Shown piece after piece: positions 1 to 5,994 of a DNA stretch of 11,685 nt. Origin of the DNA: Rhizobium sp. Q54 (GTDB taxonomy: Bacteria; Pseudomonadota; Alphaproteobacteria; Rickettsiales; UBA1997); assembly GCA_945865855.1 (NCBI GenBank), contig CAMBES010000035.1:1-11685 (forward strand). Direction: 5' to 3'. Position 1 is the stretch's first letter. Every line of letters starts with the position of its first letter. Below the pieces are notes generated by a model. The model did not search any database. It was not told the DNA's origin and worked only from the letters and a program-made list of their open reading frames with translations. The position numbers and the translations under genes are program-made.

Positions 1-82
1 ACTTAAGTCGGTCTAACGAAGTCTCGAATTCGTTAACAGGACTCGATATGTCTCTCAACCGGAGTAAATTTGACAACGGTTC

Positions 83-2038
83 TTACTGCAATTCTGTGCT
101 GCATTTATTCAAAGTGCGTGACGCTCTGGTGATTGGATTTGTGAGATAAAAATCAAAATTTTTTGCTGCAATTTTTTCGTTGGAAAAATCGCCATTTGCT
201 TCCAAAGATTTAATCCAAGTTGTTTTTAGGAATTCTGCGAAATCTGGTTTAGCGCCGAGATCGAAGCCAAATTCTTGCGCTAATTCAGTAAAAATTTTCC
301 AATCTTCTTTTGCTTCACCTGGTGCAAAAACAGCGCGGACAGTGGTTTGAGCGCGACCCTCAAGATTAATGTAAGTCGCATATTTTTCGCTGTAAGCCGC
401 TGTTGGTAGAATTACGCTGGCTACGTGCGCACCGCGATCGCCGTGAGTTCCGAGGTAAATTACGAAAGAATCTTTTAATTTTTCGAAATCGATTTCGTCA
501 TCAACGGCATGAAGAATTACGATTTTAATTTCTTTGCTCGCGCATTTTTTCAAAATTTCTTCGACATTAGAAGAGCCAACGAAACCAGTAGACAAGCCAT
601 TTAGCAGGCCGGTTGATTTAGAAAGAAAATTAAATCCGTTCCAATCTTCGCGAATCATTCCAGATTTTTCGGCGATTTTTTTCGCGAGATTTAAAATTTC
701 TGCACCGTCAGGGCGAGTGATTACGTCGTGACCCAAAATTAACATTGGGTTTTTGTAAGCAGACAAATCGATGCTTTCTAACGCAGAAAGATCGTCGCCT
801 AAATTTTCGTAAGCGTAGGTAAGATCAGCATCTACACCAACTGAGAAAACTTTTAATTTCTTGCTCAAGAATCTTTTACGTAGACGCGCATTCAAGATTG
901 GCGCGTCTTTACGAGGATTAACACCGATTAGCAAACAAGCGTCAGACTCGTCAATTCCAGAAATCTTTGTGTTGAATAGATAAGAGGCTGAGTCTGTGGC
1001 GCTAAATTTTTCTCCGCTTAAGCGGCAATCAAAATTTTTAATTCTGAGTTTTTCGCAGAATTTTCTTAGAGCATAATTTTCTTCAGCGGAGGAAAGTTTT
1101 CCGCTGAGAACAGCTATTTCGCTAGGGCTAACAGCTTTAACTTTTTCAACGATTGCCTTGTAAGATTGTTCAAAACTTGCTGATTGCAACTTTTCTGCGC
1201 CCTTAATGTAAGGTTTGTCTAGGCGCTGATATTTCAGGCCGTCGTAGCAAAAACGTGTTTTGTCAGAAATCCATTCTTCGTTAATTTCTTCATTCAGGCG
1301 CGGAAGAATTCTCAGCACTTCGATGCCGCGCGAGTCAATACGGATGTTGCTTCCAACCGCATCCATTACGTCGATTGTTTCAGTTTTATTTAATTCCCAG
1401 CTACGCGCTTTGAAAGCGTAAGGCTTAGAGGTGAGAGCGCCAACCGGGCAAAGATCGATGATATTTCCAGAGAGTTCCGATCTAATATTTTGATCAAGGT
1501 AAGTGGTTATTTCCATTCCTTCGCCGCGATTAATTGCGCCAAGTTCGGTAGTTCCCGCAACATCTTCAATGAAGCGAATGCATCGTGTACATTGAATGCA
1601 GCGAGTCATTTGAGTCTTCACGAGCGGCCCCATGTTTTTGTCTTGGACAGCTCTTTTTTGCTCGTGGTAATGACTCTTGCCATTGCCGTATTGGTAGGCC
1701 TGATCCTGTAAATCACACTCACCACCTTGATCACAAATCGGGCAATCAAGCGGGTGATTGGCGAGTAAAAATTCCATCACTCCTTCACGCGCCTTTTTAA
1801 CCATTGGCGTATCAGTGTGAATTTTCATTCCTTCGGTAGCCGCCATAGCACAAGATGCGACCGGCTTTGGTGGCATTCCTTCAACTTCTACTAAACACAT
1901 GCGACAGTTGCCAGCGATTGCCAGGCGCTCATGGTAACAAAAGCGCGGCACTTCGACATTAGCTATTTCGCAGGCTTGGATAATGGTTAATCCATCAGCA
2001 ATTGTTACGGATCTACCGTTAATTGTTACTGTAGGCAT
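83..2038 (-). CDS. nuoG: NADH-quinone oxidoreductase subunit G (complex I 75-kDa homologue)
   Basis: NuoG carries iron-sulfur clusters in the peripheral arm of respiratory complex I, passing electrons from NADH toward quinone on the cytoplasmic face of the inner membrane. The 651-residue product shows all expected ligands: a [2Fe-2S] set C34, C45, C48, C63; a His-ligated [4Fe-4S] set H95, C99, C102, C108; and a second [4Fe-4S] set C147, C150, C153, C197 (CIQCTRC...CPVGAL). No further CxxC cluster follows residue 200, so the N7 cluster of E. coli-type NuoG is absent, as in mitochondria and alphaproteobacteria. The rest is the degenerate molybdopterin-oxidoreductase-like domain. The C-terminus (NPITRASRTLNKCS) looks complete. 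The ATG start gives the canonical ferredoxin-like MPTVTINGR opening; no clear Shine-Dalgarno is visible. It follows ssb by 19 nt, whereas nuoF normally precedes nuoG. Confidence 0.96.
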   Translation of the reverse strand: MPTVTINGRSVTIADGLTIIQACEIANVEVPRFCYHERLAIAGNCRMCLVEVEGMPPKPVASCAMAATEGMKIHTDTPMVKKAREGVMEFLLANHPLDCPICDQGGECDLQDQAYQYGNGKSHYHEQKRAVQDKNMGPLVKTQMTRCIQCTRCIRFIEDVAGTTELGAINRGEGMEITTYLDQNIRSELSGNIIDLCPVGALTSKPYAFKARSWELNKTETIDVMDAVGSNIRIDSRGIEVLRILPRLNEEINEEWISDKTRFCYDGLKYQRLDKPYIKGAEKLQSASFEQSYKAIVEKVKAVSPSEIAVLSGKLSSAEENYALRKFCEKLRIKNFDCRLSGEKFSATDSASYLFNTKISGIDESDACLLIGVNPRKDAPILNARLRKRFLSKKLKVFSVGVDADLTYAYENLGDDLSALESIDLSAYKNPMLILGHDVITRPDGAEILNLAKKIAEKSGMIREDWNGFNFLSKSTGLLNGLSTGFVGSSNVEEILKKCASKEIKIVILHAVDDEIDFEKLKDSFVIYLGTHGDRGAHVASVILPTAAYSEKYATYINLEGRAQTTVRAVFAPGEAKEDWKIFTELAQEFGFDLGAKPDFAEFLKTTWIKSLEANGDFSNEKIAAKNFDFYLTNPITRASRTLNKCSTELQ

Positions 2039-2057
2039 GAGTTAGTTTTTAGTAGAT

Positions 2058-2513
2058 CTAGAAAGGAATTTCGTCGTCATTTTCTTCGACAGAAATATCG
2101 GAATTGTTGTTACGAGATTTGTTGTTTGAATAATCAGAAGATGAAGACGATTGGCCAGAGCTACGTTCGCGAGAATCGAGAATTTGCAGGCTCGAGTTAA
2201 AATTTTGCAAAACGATTTCAGTAGTAAATTTTTCTACACCTTGAGCGTCAGTCCATTTTCTGGTTTGTACTGACCCTTCGACGTAAAGTTTAGTACCTTT
2301 TTTGACGTAATTTTTGACAATATTTACAAGGCCTTGAGAAAAGATGACTAAACGGTGCCATTCAGTTTTTTCTTTCTTTTCGCCAGTGCTTTTGTCTTTC
2401 CAGCTTTCGGAAGTGGCGAGAGAAAAATTAGCGATTTCACGCCCGTCTGAGAGAGTGCGGATTTCTGGATCTTGGCCAACATTACCAACCAGAATTACTT
2501 TATTAATAGACAC
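2058..2513 (-). CDS. ssb: Single-stranded DNA-binding protein
   Basis: SSB coats single-stranded DNA during replication, recombination and repair and recruits partner proteins through its C-terminal tip. The 151-residue product has an OB fold at about residues 1-112, opening MSINKVILVGNVGQDPEIR. W38, W52, W87 and F58 sit where the DNA-stacking aromatics of the E. coli protein lie. A Ser/Asn-rich disordered linker (about 113-140) leads to the acidic tip DDEIPF, the partner-binding motif. The start codon is GTG (2511-2513), supported by a strong AAAGGAG ribosome site six bases upstream. It lies just upstream of nuoG on the same strand, an unexpected pairing, and is divergent from the cyclophilin gene. 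Confidence 0.97.
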   Translation of the reverse strand: MSINKVILVGNVGQDPEIRTLSDGREIANFSLATSESWKDKSTGEKKEKTEWHRLVIFSQGLVNIVKNYVKKGTKLYVEGSVQTRKWTDAQGVEKFTTEIVLQNFNSSLQILDSRERSSGQSSSSSDYSNNKSRNNNSDISVEENDDEIPF

Positions 2514-2519
2514 TTGGGA

Positions 2520-2526
2520 CTCCTTT
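2520..2526 (-). promoter_or_regulatory. Ribosome binding site of ssb
   Basis: On the minus strand this reads AAAGGAG, ending six bases before the GTG start of ssb. It is the strongest Shine-Dalgarno in the window and decides the GTG start; no in-frame ATG lies nearby. Most other genes here have weak or no such site. Confidence 0.85.
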
Positions 2527-2649
2527 AATTGATGGGTTAATCTAGGTCGCGCGTAAGCTAAAAAGTAAAAAATTAAACGCTACTTGAAAAGTAGTAAGGC
2601 CTAAACAGAGTTCGCTTCCTTTTTTCGCCGCAACATAATTTGAATTCTT
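2527..2649. promoter_or_regulatory. Divergent ssb / cyclophilin promoter region
   Basis: This A+T-rich spacer lies between two genes reading away from each other, so it must carry promoters for both ssb-nuoG (minus) and the cyclophilin gene (plus) unless transcription enters from elsewhere. No convincing -35/-10 pair could be picked by eye on either strand. A small 6-bp hairpin (2580-2585 with 2589-2594, loop GAA) sits in the middle. Its role is unknown. Confidence 0.45.
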
Positions 2650-3216
2650 ATGAAAAAGACTTTCTTAACTTTTCTAACTTTAATTTTTGCTTTTATGAAT
2701 CACGCATCTGCACAAAAAAACAAACAACAAATTCAGGATCTCGAAAATATCCTCTACATCGATTTAAAATATGGTCGCGTGGTTATTGAAATGATGCCAA
2801 AAACCGCACCACAACATGTTGAAAGAATTAAAGTTTTGGCGCGGAAAAAATTTTATGATGGAATTGTTTTTCACCGTGTGATTGATGGATTCATGGCGCA
2901 AACTGGTGATCCTACAGGAACTGGAATGGGCGGTTCAAAAATGCCAAATCTTAAAGCAGAATTTTCTGACGAGCCGCATGTGCGTGGTGCGCTTTCAATG
3001 GCAAGATCTGGTCAACCAGACAGTGCTAACAGCCAATTTTTTATCGTAACTCACGATTCAAGATTTCTTGACGGACAATACACAGTTTGGGGGCGCGTGA
3101 TCAAAGGAATGGAATTTGTCGATAAAATTAAAAAAGGTGCCGGACAAAGTGGCAGCGTTTCTGATCCCGATATTATGGTCAAAGTAAGTGTCGCCGCAGA
3201 CGTCGAGAAGAAGTAA
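2650..3216 (+). CDS. Secreted cyclophilin-type peptidyl-prolyl cis-trans isomerase
   Basis: Cyclophilins speed cis-trans isomerisation of Xaa-Pro bonds during protein folding. A Sec signal peptide (two lysines, hydrophobic residues 4-16, likely cleavage after NHASA at 21) points to the periplasm. The cyclophilin domain spans about 34-185. It has the catalytic FHRVI (R76), MAQTGDP (Q84), NSQFFIVT (Q129, F130) and FLDGQYTVWGRV blocks. The position matching human CypA Trp121 is F139, which usually goes with weak cyclosporin binding. At 188 residues it fits the small bacterial PpiA class. The ATG follows an A+T-rich leader without a clear Shine-Dalgarno. It is divergent from ssb and is followed by a long non-coding stretch, so it is probably monocistronic. 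The symbol ppiA would be plausible, but orthology was not tested. Confidence 0.93.
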   Translation: MKKTFLTFLTLIFAFMNHASAQKNKQQIQDLENILYIDLKYGRVVIEMMPKTAPQHVERIKVLARKKFYDGIVFHRVIDGFMAQTGDPTGTGMGGSKMPNLKAEFSDEPHVRGALSMARSGQPDSANSQFFIVTHDSRFLDGQYTVWGRVIKGMEFVDKIKKGAGQSGSVSDPDIMVKVSVAADVEKK

Positions 3217-3230
3217 AAGATTAAAGCTCT

Positions 3231-3310
3231 AACATCGCCGGCAAAATTGCGCAAAAAATTGCTTTTGTGCTTAGCCATATTTGCCCGTTCAAATATTTGT
3301 CGGCGATGTT
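3231..3310 (+). other. Nested palindrome; candidate three-way-junction RNA or palindromic element
   Basis: Starting 15 nt after the cyclophilin stop codon is an 80-nt fold. The outer stem pairs 3231-3245 with 3296-3310 (AACATCGCCGGCAAA against TTTGTCGGCGATGTT) over 15 bp with one G.T. Inside are two hairpins: 3249-3256 with 3263-3270 (8 bp, loop AATTGC, one G.T) and 3277-3283 with 3290-3296 (7 perfect bp, loop CCCGTT); position 3296 is shared, so the outer stem shortens to 14 bp. Both non-Watson-Crick pairs are G.U in plus-strand RNA but would be A.C mismatches on the minus strand. There is no immediate U-run, so it is not a classic terminator. It could be the 3' structure of the cyclophilin mRNA, a small RNA, or a repeat comparable to Rickettsia palindromic elements. 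Confidence 0.55.
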
Positions 3311-3543
3311 GCTTGTGCCATTTTTACCTACATCCAACGACAAAAAATAAAAAAAGTTGCAGATAGCGTAATGAATTGCCTAATCGAAAAAGCGATTTCC
3401 AAAATAAATTCTCTTAAAACAATCAAATTTTCTGGATCATCTCCTGCTTTAGGATGGCGCTAAAAAATTTCCACTCACCGCGCAATCAAAGCGTAGAGGA
3501 TAATCTGGGTTGTAATGAATATTTAAATTTAGCCAAAACCCCA
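3311..3543. other. Gene-poor spacer before the HIT gene
   Basis: With the palindrome to its left this completes a stretch of about 327 nt (3217-3543) without a convincing gene. Short open frames exist: a 60-codon frame with a TTG start from 3281, and an upstream extension of the HIT frame from 3454. Neither has a ribosome site, recognisable domain or family resemblance. The A+T-rich run just before 3544 (around 3519-3535) could hold the promoter of the HIT-metC pair, but no clear -35/-10 pair is visible. Confidence 0.5.
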
Positions 3544-3918
3544 ATGACTTACGACTATAACAATATCTTCGCTAAAATTATTCGCGGCGAAATTCCTTCT
3601 AAAAAGATTTATGAAGACGAGGATATTTTAGCCTTTCACGATATTTCTAAGGCAGCACCTACTCACGCGCTTGTGATTCCAAAAGGCGCATTCAAAGATT
3701 TTCCTGATTTTGTTGCTAATGAAACTCCTGAAAAAATTTCTAACTTTTTTAAAAAGGTTTCTGAAATTGCTACCCTGCTTGAAGCGGATAAATCAGGCTT
3801 TCGCTTGATTTCAAATATTGGCTCCGACGCGCATCAAACAGTTCCCCATTTTCATGTTCACATTCTTGCGGGCAAAAAAATGGGCCCACTAATTTCTTCC
3901 GACAATCAACTGAGGTAA
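3544..3918 (+). CDS. HIT-family nucleotide hydrolase/transferase (Hint-like)
   Basis: HIT proteins are small dimers that hydrolyse nucleoside phosphoramidates or dinucleotide substrates with a histidine triad. The signature H102-F-H104-V-H106-I-L lies near the C-terminus, with the typical opening NNIFAKIIRGEIPSKKIYED and the middle block HALVIPK. The frame is open from an ATG at 3454, but those 30 extra residues match nothing expected of the family, and the family's usual N-terminus begins at the ATG at 3544, giving 124 residues. No Shine-Dalgarno precedes either ATG. The stop codon lies three bases before the metC start, so the two are probably co-transcribed. The physiological substrate cannot be told from sequence. 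Confidence 0.93.
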   Translation: MTYDYNNIFAKIIRGEIPSKKIYEDEDILAFHDISKAAPTHALVIPKGAFKDFPDFVANETPEKISNFFKKVSEIATLLEADKSGFRLISNIGSDAHQTVPHFHVHILAGKKMGPLISSDNQLR

Positions 3919-3921
3919 AAA

Positions 3922-5124
3922 ATGGCTAAAATGAAAGAAGCGACGCTAATTATTCACGCTGGACGTAATCCCAAGGAGCAGGGCTGCATGGTGAATCCGC
4001 CCATTTATCAAAGCTCAACAATTGCTTTTCCAACTCTTGAAGCATTGATTCACGCTGAGCGCGGCTACGCTAATAATGATTTTGTTAAGCCCTACGAACT
4101 CAAGTACGGACGTTACGGAACACAAACAAATTTTGCGCTCGAGAAGGCGATAGCTGAACTTGATCGTGGTTATAATTCATTCGTTACTTCTTCGGGTGCA
4201 GCTGCGGTAAATACCGCTCTTATGGCCTTTCTAAAAACGGGAGATCATTTGCTTTTGGTCGATAGCGTTTACTCGCCAACTCGCGGTTTCGCCAGTAAGT
4301 TTCTTAAAAAACTCGGTATTGAAACTACCTACTACGATCCATTGATAAGTGCGGCTGGTCTCGAAAAATTAATTCAAAAAAATACCAAAGTAATTTTTTT
4401 CGAAAGCCCAGGATCTCTCAGTTACGAAGTACAAGATATTGATGCACTTTGTAAAATTGCCAAGAAGCATAAAATCACGACGATCATAGACAATTCGTGG
4501 GCTAGCGGCATTTGCTTTAAACCTCTTGAACATGGAGTTGATGTTGTCGTAACGGCAGTGACTAAATATATTAACGGCCATTCCGACGTGATGATGGGGG
4601 CGATCACTGTGCAGAAAAAAGATTTTCTCGCCATGTACGACGCCTTTAGATATATGGCGGTAAACGCTGCTCCATTTTCTTCTTACATGGCGCAGCGCGG
4701 TTTACGCACAGCGAAAATCAGAATGGAACATTGCGCTAAAACAGCGCTAGATCTGGCTTCTTGGCTCGAAAAACGTCCGGAAGTTTTAAAGGTTTTGTAC
4801 CCAGCTTTGCCTTCTGATTCAAATCACAAAATGTGGAAAAAATATTTCAGCGGCGCGGCTGGCTTGTTCACGGTTGTTTTAAAGAAAAAATATCCAACCG
4901 AACAGCTTGCAAAAATGCTTGATAAACTTCACCTCTACACAATGGGATATTCTTGGGGTGGTTACGAATCATTGATTATACCAGTGGATGCAACCTCAGT
5001 TCGTACTGCAACTAAATGGCCTTATTCAGATAAAACTTGTTTAAGAATTAACGTCGGTTTGGAAGACTTGGTTGATTTGAAAGCTGATTTGGAAGAGGGT
5101 TTTAAGAGACTGAAGCAGAAGTAG
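3922..5124 (+). CDS. metC: Cystathionine beta-lyase (PLP-dependent)
   Basis: MetC cleaves cystathionine to homocysteine, pyruvate and ammonia, the penultimate step of methionine synthesis by transsulfuration, in the cytoplasm. The 400-residue length is normal for this Cys/Met-metabolism fold-I family. Visible elements are YGRYGTQTN (Y62, R64, phosphate contact from the neighbouring subunit), SSGAAAVNTAL (89-100), TIIDNSWASG (D190 opposite the pyridine nitrogen), VTKYINGHSD with the Schiff-base lysine K215, and SWGGYESL (344-351), the variant seen in E. coli MetC rather than in cystathionine gamma-synthases; R375 should bind the substrate carboxylate. The start ATG at 3922 has a GAGGT ribosome site (3912-3916) inside the end of the HIT gene; M4 at 3931 is a less likely alternative. 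Some family members also desulfhydrate cysteine, so the exact role is slightly open. Confidence 0.94.
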   Translation: MAKMKEATLIIHAGRNPKEQGCMVNPPIYQSSTIAFPTLEALIHAERGYANNDFVKPYELKYGRYGTQTNFALEKAIAELDRGYNSFVTSSGAAAVNTALMAFLKTGDHLLLVDSVYSPTRGFASKFLKKLGIETTYYDPLISAAGLEKLIQKNTKVIFFESPGSLSYEVQDIDALCKIAKKHKITTIIDNSWASGICFKPLEHGVDVVVTAVTKYINGHSDVMMGAITVQKKDFLAMYDAFRYMAVNAAPFSSYMAQRGLRTAKIRMEHCAKTALDLASWLEKRPEVLKVLYPALPSDSNHKMWKKYFSGAAGLFTVVLKKKYPTEQLAKMLDKLHLYTMGYSWGGYESLIIPVDATSVRTATKWPYSDKTCLRINVGLEDLVDLKADLEEGFKRLKQK

Positions 5125-5182
5125 TGTCCCTCAACTCAAGGCGGCAGTAACTGATTCAAATATGCCGCACTCTTTGGAGACC

Positions 5183-5512
5183 TTATTCATAATTCATTTT
5201 CCGAAGAAAATCTTGAGCGCGACACGCATTATCACAAAAAATTTGTAGTGCTTCTTCGGTGTAGGATATTGGCGGCAGATCATTCGAAGTTTCGGCACTT
5301 GAAGAATTACTCCAAGAAAGGTGGTCAGAAAATAAAATTGGCTTAAAGCGCTTGAGAATTTTTTTAATATTTTTGAGGTGGGTTTTGTTAATGCCAGAAT
5401 CTGATCTGAGCGAAAGGCCAACGCAGTGAAAACTAAGTGGATAAAGAGCGGAAATTTTTTTTAAAAACTCGACCTCAGGCTTTTTTGAAGAACTTACTGA
5501 TGATCTGGGTGT
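5183..5512 (-). pseudogene. Remnant of a DUF692 / MNIO-family protein (BufB/HvfB-like)
   Basis: This frame is open for 109 codons between a TAG (5513-5515) and a TAA (5183-5185), but it holds no ATG, GTG or TTG before the conserved part. Its translation carries the centre of the DUF692 family in order: YPLSFHCVGLSLRSDSGIN (the HGVGLSLGS block with a likely metal-binding His), HLKNIKKILKRFKPILFSDH-LSWS (the S-[DE]-HLxW block), NDLPPISYTEEAL (the NDLLPLPYTEEAL block), then a helix ending QDFLRKMNYE and stop, just where 'ENPSSY' is expected. About 50 N-terminal and 150 C-terminal residues of a normal ~280-residue protein are missing. Intact relatives are multinuclear non-haem iron oxidases that modify cysteines of small exported peptides. 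It lies 72 nt downstream of the lysine-rich lipoprotein gene, same strand. It is surely not functional as a full enzyme. Confidence 0.8.
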
Positions 5513-5537
5513 CTAATACTTAGGCCAAACATTGGGC

Positions 5538-5573
5538 AAAAAAATAGGTCTCGTTGTTAAACAAGACCTATTT
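5538..5573 (-). terminator. Intrinsic terminator of the lysine-rich lipoprotein gene
   Basis: A hairpin pairs 5542-5551 with 5564-5573 (AAATAGGTCT with AGACCTATTT, 10 perfect bp). It is prolonged by a C/A mismatch and three further pairs around a four-base loop. Read on the minus strand it is followed directly by seven T residues (5538-5544, partly in the stem). It lies 11 nt after the lipoprotein stop codon and separates that gene from the DUF692 remnant. Confidence 0.88.
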
Positions 5574-5584
5574 AAAACTTTTAA

Positions 5585-5833
5585 TTACTCAGCTTTTTTA
5601 GTAACAGCTTTAGCTTTTTCTGTTTTTGCTCCTTTGGTTTTTACTGCTTTTGCTTCTTTAGTTTTTTCTTCCTTTGTTTTTGAAGAGGATTTCATTTTTT
5701 CTTCTTTAACGCTAGGTTCTTTTTCAACACATTCGACTTTATGAATCATTTTGCATGAAGCCAAGCCTGAAGAGAGAACTAGGCCAGCGATTGCTAGTGT
5801 AGCTGATTTTAGAAATTTAGATTTGTTAGACAT
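5585..5833 (-). CDS. Small lysine-rich lipoprotein, unknown function
   Basis: The product is 82 residues. A lysine-containing N-terminus (MSNKSKFLKS) and hydrophobic stretch (about 11-23) lead to the lipobox LASC, so C27 should be lipidated by Lgt and the signal removed by LspA. K28 at the +2 position favours transfer to the outer membrane. The mature part is about 56 residues, with one more cysteine (C35) and then a low-complexity tail of Lys, Ala, Glu and Thr (about 40-82; units such as KTKEEKTKEAKAV). An in-frame TTG 27 codons upstream (5914) would extend it to 109 residues, but this would bury the signal sequence, so the ATG at 5833 is preferred; no Shine-Dalgarno is seen. It ends in a strong terminator and precedes a DUF692 remnant, so it may be a relic or relative of BufA/HvfA-type precursor peptides, though it lacks their cysteine-rich core. 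No family was recognised. Confidence 0.75.
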   Translation of the reverse strand: MSNKSKFLKSATLAIAGLVLSSGLASCKMIHKVECVEKEPSVKEEKMKSSSKTKEEKTKEAKAVKTKGAKTEKAKAVTKKAE

Positions 5834-5936
5834 TTGTTTGATTATTTTAAGTTTGATGAATTTGCTTGTGACGAGATCTTTCGCAAACATCGTTTTGAAA
5901 AAAGTTTTTTGCAAAGAAAAGATCTAAATTTCTAAA
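5808..5936 (-). repeat. 15-bp inverted repeat and competing hairpin in the lipoprotein leader
   Basis: Positions 5808-5822 (TTTAGAAATTTAGAT) are the exact reverse complement of 5922-5936, 99 nt apart. One arm lies in codons 4-9 of the lipoprotein gene, the other in its leader. A second imperfect hairpin pairs 5874-5887 (AGATCTTTCGCAAA) with 5908-5925 and shares bases 5922-5925 with the first, so the two structures exclude each other. The sequence is A+T-rich and the arms simple, so chance or a decayed repeat remains possible. Whether the transcript starts upstream of 5936 is not known. Confidence 0.4.
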
Positions 5937-5965
5937 TTTGACTTTTTAGCTTCCAAACTTATCCA
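5909..5965 (+). promoter_or_regulatory. Possible promoter of the pdhA operon
   Basis: Two weak sigma70-like candidates precede pdhA: TTGCAA (5909-5914), 18 nt, TAAATT (5933-5938); and TTGACT (5938-5943), 16 nt, TATCCA (5960-5965). The spacer between the divergent lipoprotein and pdhA genes is the only gap upstream of the six-gene run, so a promoter is expected here. Neither candidate is a strong match. Confidence 0.27.
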
Positions 5966-5994
5966 GCGCGCCCTCTCAGCTAATTCAATTGCCA

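Noticed and set aside
1..82. Sequence after nuoG, open in the same minus-strand frame as nuoG (possible TTG start at 74-76) and with a 7-bp hairpin at 14-20/29-35
   Set aside because: Too short to judge; the translation does not look like NuoH, there is no ATG or ribosome site, and the hairpin has no T-run. It could be the edge of another gene.
2521..2536. TTAA-N8-TTAA upstream of ssb, resembling a CtrA box
   Set aside because: The CtrA consensus needs a 7-base spacing; here it is 8, and TTAA words are common in A+T-rich DNA.
2580..2594. 6-bp hairpin followed on the minus strand by a T-rich stretch, terminator-like
   Set aside because: It would end transcription just ahead of ssb where no gene precedes it; the stem is short and the T-tract interrupted.
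3281..3463. 60-codon plus-strand frame between the cyclophilin and HIT genes
   Set aside because: TTG start inside the palindrome, no ribosome site, no recognisable domain; the composition looks like ordinary A+T-rich spacer.
3454..3543. 30-residue N-terminal extension of the HIT protein from an upstream ATG
   Set aside because: The extension does not resemble any HIT N-terminus; the family start matches the ATG at 3544. No ribosome site supports the upstream ATG.
5141..5168. GCGGCA...TGCCGC hairpin after metC
   Set aside because: Only 6 bp with a 16-base loop and no T-run, so not convincing as the metC terminator.
5834..5914. Upstream extension of the lipoprotein to 109 residues
   Set aside because: It would place 27 residues ahead of a normal lipoprotein signal sequence; the ATG at 5833 gives the expected signal layout.
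5989..5994. TTG start two codons before the pdhA ATG
   Set aside because: No ribosome site favours it, and the ATG is the usual choice; the difference is two residues.
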